The notes under the pieces: generated by a model
What the model saw: the letters and a program-made list of their open reading frames with translations, nothing else
What the model was told of the DNA's origin: nothing
Databases searched by the model: none
Program-made: the position numbers and the translations under genes
In this document: positions 1 through 7,904 of the stretch, in pieces
Layout: every line of letters starts with the position of its first letter
Numbering within the stretch: the first letter of the stretch is position 1
Origin: Candidatus Peregrinibacteria bacterium
GTDB lineage: Bacteria > Patescibacteriota > Gracilibacteria > UBA1369 > UM-FILTER-53-11
DNA length: 9,757 nucleotides
Reading direction: 5' to 3'
Assembly (NCBI GenBank): GCA_023245725.1
Contig: JAHFJU010000020.1
Location: 1 to 9,757 of the forward strand

Positions 1-341
1 ATTGCTGTAACTGCAACGCCACCAGCGATAGCTGGGACAGCTGCTAATCCTCCTGAGGCAGCGGTACCACCAGTTGCAAGACCTACTCCACCTGCGACTT
101 CTACTCCTCCAAATGACGTTTGTAATACACCTCCTACCGTCTGCAGAACTCCTACCCCTACGGTCTTCCACTGCACGTTACTCACTGATTGAACTACAGT
201 TGTTGTAACCTGTGAAACAGTATTTTTCACTGCCACTGCTGTATCAACAACATTATCTCTAACTGCAGTCGCAACATTAGATACAGCGTTACCTACGCTA
301 TTTGCCACAGATGAAATTCCATCAAATAAGTCGTCAAACCA
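1..341 (-). other. Start of the variable C-terminal region after the RHS core (cut by the window)
   Basis: 113 residues are visible after DPSGL. They begin WFDDLFDGISSVANSVGNAV, a likely amphipathic helix rich in Val, Asn and Ser. They end in a Gly/Ala-rich hydrophobic stretch (GGVEVAGGVGLATGGTAASG, then AAVPAIAGGVAVTA). Similar Gly/Ala hydrophobic segments often precede the catalytic toxin in polymorphic toxins and may help membrane passage. No nuclease, deaminase, ADP-ribosyltransferase or HINT motif is visible, so the effector cannot be named. The stop codon is outside the window. Confidence 0.75.
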
Positions 342-3300
342 AAGACCACTTGGATCTGTATACCTAAGCGGATTATTTTTTACGTAAATATAGGCATTGC
401 GACTAAGCGTGTCACCAATGCTACCAGGAACCGCGTCACGTGAAATAAAGCGACCAATTAGTGGATTGTAGTATCGCGCATTGTAATAGTACAAGTTAGA
501 TTCCGCGTCGTACTCTTGATTTGTGAAGAGATACTTTGACTGCGAGCTTGGAGTCAGTGAGCCACTTGCTGCAGAGGCAATTAAACTACCAAACGGATCA
601 TAATCGAACTGCTGAACTACCGCGCCCTGTTCATTAGAGAGCATAACCGCAGAGCCAAGCACATCGGGGTGAGTGAAGGTAATAATTCCTTGTGCATCGA
701 TCTGAGCAATCTGTTCATTCAAACCTTGCACGATGGTCTTTGTAACATTGCTTGCACCATTAATCTCATCGAGCACCACCAAACCGTTGTTAATATAATA
801 GGTATTGTCTGAACCATTCACAGATTTTTTAATTCTATTACCTGCATCATCGTAGGCAAAATCAAGACGATTAGCGGGAAGCGCCGGTAAGAAGGCTGGG
901 CGAGAGGTGTCGGTAACCGCAATACCACTGAGTCTATTTTGTGAATCCCACTGATAATCAACATTTTTTTGAGACTTTCCTAAACGAGTGTATGCCTCAT
1001 GAGTGAGCGAACCGTTACCATCATAGGTAAGTGCTACAGAAAGTTTATCGTTTGTATTATATGATGCCAACTCTTCAGTACCGTTGGTATAATTATAATT
1101 CATGCGCGCATGCGGCATAGCAAGTGACAACCGATTGCCACGTGCGTCATAGTTAAATTGCAGATCATTATTTCCCGCTATGTCTGAATAGTTAACCGAT
1201 GCAAGCTGATCAACGGTATCATAGGTATAGTCAATCGTGCGATTACTTACGTCTCCGTTAATAGAGGTTGTCTCGGCTGTTTGCGTTCGATTACTATCTG
1301 CATCGTATGCGTATACGTGCGTGAAAAGATTTTGCTGTGCTGAATTTTGAATCGAAAGACTGGTTGGACGCTGTAACGCATCGTAGGTATAACTCTGAAC
1401 AATGCCATTTCTATAGGTCAGCGAAATTGGCTTGCCATTAGGATTATATACATATGTTGCCAAAGGCTGATTTTGGTACAACACCGAAGCCAGCTGACCA
1501 GTACTGGTATACGAGTACGCAATTTGTTTATTGCCAGGATCTGTAAGAGAAGCAAGTTGGTTATCAGGATTATATGTGCGTGTTGTCGAGTATGACTGAT
1601 TATTAATATCAGTAAATGACTTTGTTTCAACCAATAGTCTATTTGCCGCATCAAAGGCATAGGTAGTTTCACCTGCAGCTTCAGCAAGACGTGTTACGTT
1701 GCTCCAATTATCGTAACTATAGGTAACAACACTGTTATCGCCGAGTTGCTTTTGAGTCGCACGGTTAAGCGCATCATAAGTGAATCTTGTTACCGCACCA
1801 TTACCGTCGGTTTTTGTAGTGACATTACCACTCGCGTCATAGGTGAAGTTTTCTGTTTTATTACCCGGATGCGTAATACGAGTCACCTGATTATTAGCGT
1901 TAAATTGATATGATTTTGTAACACCATTTGTTAGTTCTGTAAGGCGATTACCATTCCCGTCATAGGCGTAGTTTGTAGTAGTGTTTTGAGGATTTTGTTC
2001 GCGGACTAGACGATTTAACCCATTGTAGGTATAGATCGTTATTCCACCAAGCTTTGATGTGCTTGTAGTTCTATTACTCACCGCATCGTATCCATATTGA
2101 ATACTGTTACCTAGCGCATCTGTAACACGAGTAAGACGATTTTCAGCATCATACACAGAAGTTGTTACTGAACCGTCTGCCAAAGCAACTGATGTTTTAT
2201 TTCCATTCTCATTATATGTATACGCAACAAGATTATCAGCAGGATTTCGCTCTTGAATTAATCGATTAAATTCATCGTACACAAAAGTTGTCGCGCGATT
2301 CATTGCATCGATCTGACGAGTAGTATTACCGACTACATCGTACTCAAAACTCATAGCGTTCCCATTCGCGTCTATCTGACGGGTCTTTAATCCACGAGAA
2401 TTAAATTCGAATCGAGTTACATGAGTTGCTAGCCCACCATTCGCATTTTGATTATCGATAGTACGTACGATATGACCATATTCATCATAAAAAATTAGTG
2501 AATCTTTATTAAGTGAATTTGTTTTTTTAATAAGCCTGTTAAGAACATCATACTGGTATGAAATAGTTTGCCCATTTGCATTTCGCAAACTCGAATCAGC
2601 AATTGATCGCGCCATGAGTTCACCAGTCTTATTACCTTCACTATCGTATGAAAAGCGCGTCTCATTACCGACCGCATCAACTGATGAGATAACATGTCCA
2701 TTCAGGTCATAGCTATACCTCATCAGACCACCATTACCATCGACACTAGAAATTTTATTATTAAAACCATCGTATGTATATGTTGCATCTACCCATGTTC
2801 CATCATTATTGTATCGTCGTACCGATACAAGGTTATTGCGAGAGTCATATGAGTAATCGATACGCTGATCGAGTAAACCAACACCGCGAACTTCTCGAGT
2901 TACATTACCATTCGCATCATATGTAATATTCATCGTAGTGAGCGGCTCAATACGCTGTGTTACACGATACGCAGCATCACGCATATAGTTAATCGTGTTA
3001 CCGCGGGCATCAGTCTGACGAATAAGATTACCTAAGAAATCAAAATCACTACGTTCGATTAACGAACGATTAGTACCAACACGCTCTACCGAAAGAAGAC
3101 TCTCGGGAATATTTGTATCGTAAGTAAAGTTCGTCACATGCCCCAATGAGTCAGTCTGTGAAATTTTATGACCCTCAAGGTCATATCTAAAAAGAGTCAC
3201 AGCGCCTGAAGGATCCGTTGTTTTTCTTAAATTACCGAAAGTATCATACTCATAAGCGTAAGTACCGCCAGTCTCCATTAGCTCATTAATTTTATTACCG

Positions 3301-6300
3301 TAGCTATCGTATGTATATAAAGTTGAGACTGTTTGATTAGAGCTATCAGCCTGCTGCACGACCGTGGTCTTACGAGTTATATAATTACCTCCAGCATCAA
3401 AGATAAAGTTAGTAACACCATTATTTTTATTCGTATGACGAGTTACATTACCATACTGATCATAGACAAAACTCTCACTCTTATTAAGTGGATCAGTGAT
3501 CTGAGTTACGGAACCATTTGCTGCATTTATTGAATAATGAGTTGTTCGTATTACTGGCGGCTGATTCAAATCAACACGCGATGTAGCGCGTTCGTCTTTT
3601 TGAGTGAGTCGGTTAAAGTTATTTTCATAGATATAATTGACCTCTGTGTGCCATGCGACGGTATCAGGTAAAATTTCCTGTGATAATCTACGACGATTAT
3701 CGTAACTGTATTGATGCACAACCCCATTGGAATCTGTAAGTGTTAACGGCATTCCATTTGCATCGTATGTAGTGCGCATTACATTATTTGCACCATCACG
3801 GTCGTATATCTTTAATCCTGCGACATCAAAACACGTTTTCTGAGTCGCTATATTTTGCGCACTGCTATAACTATTAACTGAGGTACACGTCGCACTATCA
3901 GGCACAGCTGCATCTGGAGAATCTACATACGAAAGCTCATATATTAATCTACTTGTACCAACTGCATCAACTCGTGGATTAAACTCTTTTTGGCTCAATA
4001 CTCTACCGGAGCCGTCATAGAGATTATATAAAATTGTACCTCGAGGATCAATGTAGCTAACCATTCTACTATTATTGTCATAGCTAAAATGACGAACCAC
4101 ATCTTCAGTGAAACCGTTATACGTTCGCCCATTATGCACTTCAATTAGATTTCCAGTACCGTCATATATGTAACTAATAACCCGAGGATATTGAGGACTA
4201 AAACGATCAGTGATAGTTAATACTTTATCCCAAGTAACGGTATCAACAGCACCATATGCAAAGTCTACATGACGACCAGATGGATCGGTTATAGACAATA
4301 ACAATGGCACGTCACGCACAACCGAGTATGTAAAGATAGTTGCATTACCGAATGGATCTTCGATTCGCTCAATCATGCCCAATGAAGTCGTCAACTTTCG
4401 AGAAAATATATATTTGATTCCATCAAGAGTTCTATAAACCAAGTTTCCATTCTCATTGGTCAAAGTATCATCAATTCCAGCAGGTGAAACAAAGGTAGAA
4501 CCACCATTGTTAGTAGTAAAAGTTACACCAAGCGTACCCCCCAAAAACAATTGCACGTTGTGCGTTGTAGAATCTTGGTAATAATACATATTAGTTGAAA
4601 GATTCCAACCATTACCAACACGATTGTTATTATCGACAACTCGGCTGTTATAACTACGAATGATACTGATAGGTACTCCTCTTCCTCCAACATCTAAATC
4701 TTTTTGATTCATCTCAAAAACTCCAGTTCTAATATTTACTGGATCTGCTCCATACGATTTTGCTTTTACATCGTTAGGACTTGAAAGATAGTACTTCGCA
4801 TGAACAGTGTCGTATAAACCAAGCACTTGGGCACCTAATACATTGGTACCAGCAAATTTTTCTTCTACATCGGCAAAACTATCTTGATCACTATTTGGTA
4901 AGCTACCAGTTGCAGGAGGATTTGCTCCACCACCACATCCACCGCAATACCCATTGCGTTGAACGTTAATAGTCGCCTGTGAACTTGCAACGTTATTACC
5001 CTCATTAATTTCACTGACAACGTTATTCGGATCCATCTCAACAATAAGCTGATAGGTGCCAGTCATTGGTATGGCTGCCGGAATAGTACCAGTCAGATTT
5101 ACAACACTGTCATACCCCACTGAAAGATTAAGTGATGCAGGATTTTGGTTGATGAGAGTATAAAGATTACCGGTGTTAACGTCGTTTAGTCGAATACGAT
5201 ACGCAGCACCATTGGTAGCCACATTCCCATTATTTTGAATACGTGCCGTGACACTAAGCTGCTCACCTGAAAGGTAGCCGCGAGGATTTACAAGCTGCAC
5301 GTTACTCGGCACAAAATCTTGGCCTGCTCGAACTGTTATTTGAAAAATTGCCTTATTATTATTCTCGTTACTTTCAGCTACCTCACCTAATGCATCTACC
5401 CAAAGTGATAGATAATAAGTACCTGGAGCAGTTCCACTAGGAACAGTGAAACTTGCTGATTCATCGCTATAATTATTCACAGGAAGAGCGGGGAATGTAT
5501 CGGTCGAAACACGATCACCAGAATTATATGAAGCTGAATTTGGAGCAAAATAGTAGTAAATAGAGGCTCCAACTGGTGCGGCAGCCTGACCAATATTTTG
5601 TGCACGCACATTTACCGTAAACGACTGACCTGGTAATACTGAGTTAGAGCTTACAGTTGCATTCATATATGTAAGATCTGGCTGAAGCGGAGCAGCAACG
5701 ATAATACTTTGCGAATACTGATTGTTACTATCATTACTCTCCGAAACTACACCAGAGTAATCAACCCAATATGTAAGTTTGTAGTTGCCTGGCGCAGTAC
5801 CAGCAGGAATCGTATAATTTATAAATTGGTTAGCTGTAGAATTTGCATTAAGAGCTGGTAACGCATTTAAACCGATAGCATCGGCTGGAGCGTAACTATC
5901 ATTAGTTAAGTGAAAATAGTATCGCGTACTACCAGCGGCTGCACTTGGTCCAGCACCGTTATTCCTTACATTATTAGTAAAATTTATTACCTCGCCTGGC
6001 CGAAAAGTATTATCGGCCCTACCTGAACTAAATGAGGTACTTACCAAATCTGGTAAAGGCGCCGTGGTCTGCACCATTAAATACGGGCCAGGAGATGCAG
6101 ATCCCAAATTATTACTGCGACTTGATCTAAAAATAAATAATCGATTTGGCCATGTCGGAGGATTGTTATTTAACCATGCTGGCGTTGGCTCGATTGCAAC
6201 TCCATAGTTATTAATATTGTTTTTCCAATCATTAAAGGCCGAAGTTACATCGTATAAGTATTCTTGACCTCGAGCGGCGACTGTCGACAAATTAACCTGA

Positions 6301-7817
6301 GGACTAATAGTTAATAGGGTTCCACGGATTTGATCATATCGTATTGTATTAATATCCCAGTTTTGAGTAATTCGTCTGGCAACGGTTGTTACGTTACCAT
6401 TGTAATTACCTAGGCCCAAACGATCATATGTCATGACAAGTGTTGCGCCATTAACCTGATGATTCGCGGGCAAAATACCTGCAACACTTGGAAATTTTAT
6501 TACCATAACCCGTGACGCAGGTCCCGCAGGATCTTGTCCATAATAGCCTACGAATAAATCAGCGGTTGCAGAATTACGATCACCCAACCAGCGCAAATAC
6601 AAATCAGTCACTCCACCGAGAGAACACGCCACGCCGCCCAAATCACCTGCATCACAGGCATAATAAATAGGATCGATTATAACTGGATACATTCTTCGTT
6701 GATCGAGCAAATACTCGGCCGTCAACATCACGCCAATTTTCATTGTATTAGTTGCTGGTTCAAATTGAATTTTTTGCTCAAGATCTCTAACTGACATATC
6801 GCTTTGTGTATTATCGTCAACTTGAGCAGGACTAATAGAAAACGACGACCCACTCGGCGTTGTTATTGCGAGTGCCTTTTGCTGTACAACCGTATTTTGG
6901 TTATATATTGTTCCGTTTTGGTCTTTCACCACTGAGCCTGCAGGCAATCGATAACTTTCCCAAAAAGTAAGTACGTCGTTTTGGTTTAAATGTTGAGGTT
7001 TACGTTCTATTATTATCTTTCGTTCACGTGTCTGCTTACTATCTGTAAATTCAAAGTGAATATTAGGGAACACATCTCGGTATGTAGTCACTGTTGCCGA
7101 CTCAACTTCTTGACGAGTCATAGACCCCTTTAACGGCGTAACATTGGTACCATTGATATCTAATTCACCACCAGATACCGCTACATTATTGCGAGGGAAA
7201 GTAAGTTGATATTGATACCTTGCATTAACCAAAGGTGTCATCTTCGAACTATTGAACTCATCAAAGTAATTATAGTTTGCAGGCATCTCAGCTAAACCTC
7301 CGTTTACATTTTTAAGATATCGAGGAGTTTGATAAATCTTATATAGTGACTGCCCGTTGCCAGTATAAGCAACATCTAAAATGGGATTTATAACTCTAAA
7401 TTCACCTCTAGGAAGCGCTGGTTGAGCGGGTCCAGACAAAAACGGCACATTATTTATCAAATCAATAACAGCAGTATTTTGTTGAGCCATCGGCGTTTGT
7501 ATCACGGGCACAGATTGAGGAACAGCAGGCACCGATGACGCAGGTTTAGCAGAAGCAGGAATTGCCGCTTTTACTGGCGCTGATAAAGCCGCCGGCACCG
7601 GTTTTACAGCAGGTTGCGCCGCAGGCGCAGCTTTTGCCGGAGCTGGAGCAGGCGAAGCCGCTGGTACCTTTGGCGCTACTGAACTCGCACTAACTGGTGC
7701 TTTAGCTAAAGGTAACGGCGCACCAGAAGGAACAGCCGCCGCAAGTACGGTTAGCGTATTGAATGTCGCAATATATATTGCAAGCGCTGCGATGGAAAGT
7801 GATTTAAAAATTCGCAT
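1..7817 (-). CDS. Giant secreted RHS/YD-repeat protein, WapA-like polymorphic toxin candidate (3' end missing)
   Basis: The minus-strand frame is open from the ATG at 7817 to the window edge: 2605 codons plus two bases, no stop, no frameshift. Residues 1-28 form a Sec signal peptide. Residues 29-104 are an Ala/Pro/Lys-rich stalk. About 130-385 resemble WapA N-terminal regions (YRDVFPNIHFEF, YPVIIDP). About 405-580 look like a DNRLRE beta-sandwich. Residues 589-950 are three CARDB domains, 975-992 a TSP3-like calcium motif, 1023-1094 a DUF6531-type segment, 1216-2403 YD repeats, and 2404-2492 the RHS core ending in DPSGL. Members of this family are exported shells that encapsulate and deliver a variable C-terminal toxin; some act in adhesion or gliding instead. 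The ATG is preferred because an in-frame TAA lies at 7847-7845 and only a TTG intervenes; AGGA sits 10 bases upstream. The toxin domain, any immunity gene and the stop are off the left edge. Family assignment is firm; toxin function is inference. Confidence 0.96.
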   Translation of the reverse strand, partial: MRIFKSLSIAALAIYIATFNTLTVLAAAVPSGAPLPLAKAPVSASSVAPKVPAASPAPAPAKAAPAAQPAVKPVPAALSAPVKAAIPASAKPASSVPAVPQSVPVIQTPMAQQNTAVIDLINNVPFLSGPAQPALPRGEFRVINPILDVAYTGNGQSLYKIYQTPRYLKNVNGGLAEMPANYNYFDEFNSSKMTPLVNARYQYQLTFPRNNVAVSGGELDINGTNVTPLKGSMTRQEVESATVTTYRDVFPNIHFEFTDSKQTRERKIIIERKPQHLNQNDVLTFWESYRLPAGSVVKDQNGTIYNQNTVVQQKALAITTPSGSSFSISPAQVDDNTQSDMSVRDLEQKIQFEPATNTMKIGVMLTAEYLLDQRRMYPVIIDPIYYACDAGDLGGVACSLGGVTDLYLRWLGDRNSATADLFVGYYGQDPAGPASRVMVIKFPSVAGILPANHQVNGATLVMTYDRLGLGNYNGNVTTVARRITQNWDINTIRYDQIRGTLLTISPQVNLSTVAARGQEYLYDVTSAFNDWKNNINNYGVAIEPTPAWLNNNPPTWPNRLFIFRSSRSNNLGSASPGPYLMVQTTAPLPDLVSTSFSSGRADNTFRPGEVINFTNNVRNNGAGPSAAAGSTRYYFHLTNDSYAPADAIGLNALPALNANSTANQFINYTIPAGTAPGNYKLTYWVDYSGVVSESNDSNNQYSQSIIVAAPLQPDLTYMNATVSSNSVLPGQSFTVNVRAQNIGQAAAPVGASIYYYFAPNSASYNSGDRVSTDTFPALPVNNYSDESASFTVPSGTAPGTYYLSLWVDALGEVAESNENNNKAIFQITVRAGQDFVPSNVQLVNPRGYLSGEQLSVTARIQNNGNVATNGAAYRIRLNDVNTGNLYTLINQNPASLNLSVGYDSVVNLTGTIPAAIPMTGTYQLIVEMDPNNVVSEINEGNNVASSQATINVQRNGYCGGCGGGANPPATGSLPNSDQDSFADVEEKFAGTNVLGAQVLGLYDTVHAKYYLSSPNDVKAKSYGADPVNIRTGVFEMNQKDLDVGGRGVPISIIRSYNSRVVDNNNRVGNGWNLSTNMYYYQDSTTHNVQLFLGGTLGVTFTTNNGGSTFVSPAGIDDTLTNENGNLVYRTLDGIKYIFSRKLTTSLGMIERIEDPFGNATIFTYSVVRDVPLLLSITDPSGRHVDFAYGAVDTVTWDKVLTITDRFSPQYPRVISYIYDGTGNLIEVHNGRTYNGFTEDVVRHFSYDNNSRMVSYIDPRGTILYNLYDGSGRVLSQKEFNPRVDAVGTSRLIYELSYVDSPDAAVPDSATCTSVNSYSSAQNIATQKTCFDVAGLKIYDRDGANNVMRTTYDANGMPLTLTDSNGVVHQYSYDNRRRLSQEILPDTVAWHTEVNYIYENNFNRLTQKDERATSRVDLNQPPVIRTTHYSINAANGSVTQITDPLNKSESFVYDQYGNVTRHTNKNNGVTNFIFDAGGNYITRKTTVVQQADSSNQTVSTLYTYDSYGNKINELMETGGTYAYEYDTFGNLRKTTDPSGAVTLFRYDLEGHKISQTDSLGHVTNFTYDTNIPESLLSVERVGTNRSLIERSDFDFLGNLIRQTDARGNTINYMRDAAYRVTQRIEPLTTMNITYDANGNVTREVRGVGLLDQRIDYSYDSRNNLVSVRRYNNDGTWVDATYTYDGFNNKISSVDGNGGLMRYSYDLNGHVISSVDAVGNETRFSYDSEGNKTGELMARSIADSSLRNANGQTISYQYDVLNRLIKKTNSLNKDSLIFYDEYGHIVRTIDNQNANGGLATHVTRFEFNSRGLKTRQIDANGNAMSFEYDVVGNTTRQIDAMNRATTFVYDEFNRLIQERNPADNLVAYTYNENGNKTSVALADGSVTTSVYDAENRLTRVTDALGNSIQYGYDAVSNRTTSTSKLGGITIYTYNGLNRLVREQNPQNTTTNYAYDGNGNRLTELTNGVTKSYQFNANNQVTRITHPGNKTENFTYDASGNVTTKTDGNGAVTRFTYDALNRATQKQLGDNSVVTYSYDNWSNVTRLAEAAGETTYAFDAANRLLVETKSFTDINNQSYSTTRTYNPDNQLASLTDPGNKQIAYSYTSTGQLASVLYQNQPLATYVYNPNGKPISLTYRNGIVQSYTYDALQRPTSLSIQNSAQQNLFTHVYAYDADSNRTQTAETTSINGDVSNRTIDYTYDTVDQLASVNYSDIAGNNDLQFNYDARGNRLSLAMPHARMNYNYTNGTEELASYNTNDKLSVALTYDGNGSLTHEAYTRLGKSQKNVDYQWDSQNRLSGIAVTDTSRPAFLPALPANRLDFAYDDAGNRIKKSVNGSDNTYYINNGLVVLDEINGASNVTKTIVQGLNEQIAQIDAQGIITFTHPDVLGSAVMLSNEQGAVVQQFDYDPFGSLIASAASGSLTPSSQSKYLFTNQEYDAESNLYYYNARYYNPLIGRFISRDAVPGSIGDTLSRNAYIYVKNNPLRYTDPSGLWFDDLFDGISSVANSVGNAVSNVATAVRDNVVDTAVAVKNTVSQVTTTVVQSVSNVQWKTVGVGVLQTVGGVLQTSFGGVEVAGGVGLATGGTAASGGLAAVPAIAGGVAVTA
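342..608 (-). other. RHS repeat-associated core domain with PxxxxDPxGL processing motif
   Basis: Residues 2404-2492 contain FDYDPFGSL, then YLFTNQEYDAESNLYYYNAR, YYNPLIGRFISRDAV, NAYIYVKNNP and finally P2483-LRYT-DPSGL (2488-2492). This is the conserved core that closes the RHS cage. The last motif is the PxxxxDPxGL consensus that in characterised RHS proteins marks the boundary to the C-terminal toxin and the site of autoproteolytic release by an internal aspartyl centre. All positions of the consensus are kept, so processing is plausible here. Confidence 0.95.
609..4172 (-). repeat. YD-repeat array, about 46 units (RHS shell)
   Basis: By hand count about 46 degenerate units of roughly 20-26 residues lie between Y1216 and the core at residue 2404. 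Each unit centres on Y/F-x-Y/F-D-x-x-G/N-N-x/R-L (for example YTYDSYGNK, FVYDEFNRL, YAYDGNGNR, YTYDALNRA). In known structures such arrays coil into a hollow beta-cage. On the DNA the array shows as a recurring near-60-base pattern (plus-strand gcatcgta / gcatcata words), but neighbouring units are well diverged and I saw no near-identical long copies. The most divergent units are in the first third (for example residues near 3100 bp and 3540 bp). Confidence 0.95.
4533..4751 (-). other. DUF6531-type RHS entry domain
   Basis: Residues 1023-1094 open with DPVNIRTGVFEMNQKDLDVG and continue GRGVPISIIRSYNSR. This matches the DPV-x-x-x-T-G-x-F...D-L...G-R-G-x-P-x-x-x-x-R-S-Y-N-S pattern that marks the start of the RHS shell in many proteins. 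The next segment, VGNGWNLSTNMYYY, matches the usual G-x-G-W strand. This confirms that the protein is a full RHS shell and not an isolated YD-repeat stretch. Confidence 0.9.
4842..4895 (-). other. Single bacterial TSP3-like Ca-binding motif in the RHS protein
   Basis: Residues 975-992 read NSDQDSFADVEEKFAGTN. This follows the bacterial thrombospondin type 3 pattern D-x-D-x-D/S-G/F-x-x-D-x-x-E, with candidate ligands D977, D979, D983 and E986 and the usual G-T-N ending. The second-position glycine common in the family is replaced by Phe981. It sits 14 residues after a CGGC pair (C958, C961) and a Gly/Pro linker, at the junction between the CARDB stalk and the RHS shell. Calcium binding is inferred from the motif only. 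Confidence 0.7.
4968..6053 (-). other. Three tandem CARDB domains of the RHS protein
   Basis: Three consecutive domains of about 115-125 residues start at PDLVSTSF (residue 589), PDLTYMNA (713) and DFVPSNVQ (834). Each carries the CARDB signature near its end: YWVDYSGVVSESNDSNNQ, LWVDALGEVAESNENNNK and VEMDPNNVVSEINEGNNV. Each also has a mid-domain N-x-G strand (VRNNGAG, AQNIGQA, QNNGNVA). CARDB domains are Ig-like beta-sandwiches of extracellular proteins, used as stalks or adhesion modules. The third is more divergent than the first two. They lie just before the CGGC hinge and the RHS shell, so they probably hold the shell away from the cell surface. Confidence 0.9.
6078..6605 (-). other. 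DNRLRE-like beta-sandwich domain of the RHS protein
   Basis: Residues about 405-580 begin LYLRWLGDRNSATADLFVGY, which resembles the family's opening pattern of recorded attributes plus a sugar-like 'D..V..G' strand. It continues with ATLVMTYDRLG, ARRITQNWDINTIRYDQ, the strand EYLYDVTSAFNDWKNN and NYGVAIEP. The combination W-x-x-x-T-I-R-Y, then YDVT..F..W, then N-Y-G-V-x-I is the hallmark order of DNRLRE/CBM96-like domains found in secreted YD-repeat proteins. These are thought to act as surface-binding or spacer modules. A ligand cannot be inferred. Confidence 0.6.
6663..7430 (-). other. WapA-like N-terminal region of the RHS protein
   Basis: Residues about 130-385 contain two recognisable landmarks seen in many secreted YD-repeat proteins. 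One is TYRDVFPNIHFEFTD near residue 244, which matches the family pattern Y-x-D-V-F-P-x-x-D/H. The other is MYPVIIDP near residue 376, which matches the YPVxxDP strand that commonly closes this region before a beta-sandwich. An RERKIIIERKP strand between them fits the usual KExIxL position. The region is otherwise beta-rich with no catalytic motif that I can see. The link to WapA-type proteins is by motif memory, so the domain boundaries are approximate. Confidence 0.6.
7506..7817 (-). other. Signal peptide and Ala/Pro/Lys-rich stalk of the RHS protein
   Basis: Residues 1-28 show a short basic n-region (R2, K5), a hydrophobic core (SIAALAIYIATF), and a likely signal peptidase I site after the A26-A27-A28 stretch, with VPSG following. 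No lipobox cysteine is present, so this is not a lipoprotein signal. Residues 29-104 are almost entirely Ala, Pro, Val, Ser and Lys, with repeated P-A and V-K-P/A-A units (for example APAPAKAAPAAQPAVKP). Such low-complexity segments usually serve as extended wall- or envelope-spanning stalks; that role here is inferred from composition only. Confidence 0.85.
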
Positions 7818-7887
7818 ATAGAAAAAATCCTGCAAAGTGAGGATTTAAAAAGTAATAAGAAGAATACTCAAATACCATAGCCTGCAT
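7804..7887 (-). CDS. Possible 27-residue leader peptide overlapping the RHS start
   Basis: On the minus strand ATG (7887-7885) opens a 27-codon frame ending with TAA (7806-7804). It is preceded by GAGG (7897-7894) at six bases, a better Shine-Dalgarno than that of the RHS gene itself. The peptide starts MQAMVFEYSSYYF and is rich in aromatic residues (four Tyr, seven Phe). It matches no family I know. It runs through the hairpin that contains the RHS Shine-Dalgarno and ends 14 bases inside the RHS gene, in another frame. That arrangement fits translational coupling. It is short enough to be chance, and only conservation in relatives could settle it. Confidence 0.3.
   Translation of the reverse strand: MQAMVFEYSSYYFLNPHFAGFFLYANF
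7825..7846 (-). promoter_or_regulatory. Hairpin enclosing the RHS Shine-Dalgarno sequence
   Basis: A 7-bp stem (plus-strand aaatcct at 7825-7831, aggattt at 7840-7846) closes an 8-base loop. On the minus-strand transcript the 3' arm holds AGGA (7831-7828), which lies 10 bases before the RHS ATG at 7817. Folding would therefore hide the ribosome site. A run of six U follows (7827-7822), three of them in the stem, so the element also looks like a weak intrinsic terminator or attenuator. The stem has only two G-C pairs, so stability is modest. Confidence 0.4.
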
Positions 7888-7904
7888 GCTACACCTCACC
7901 GCTT

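Noticed and set aside
600..4170. Recurring plus-strand words such as gcatcgta and gcatcata that could suggest a CRISPR or tandem DNA repeat
   Set aside because: The words are short, irregularly spaced and explained by codons for the YD motif; there are no conserved repeat-spacer units.
1418..4969. Short ORFs of 60-90 codons on both strands (1418-1687, 2495-2701, 3333-3533, 4781-4969)
   Set aside because: All lie inside the RHS coding frame, have low-complexity or implausible composition, and are other-frame or antisense readings of the YD-repeat and neighbouring coding DNA.
7833..7835. Alternative TTG start for the RHS gene
   Set aside because: It lies in the loop of the hairpin, has no ribosome site, and would add FFY before an already well-formed signal peptide starting at the ATG (7817).
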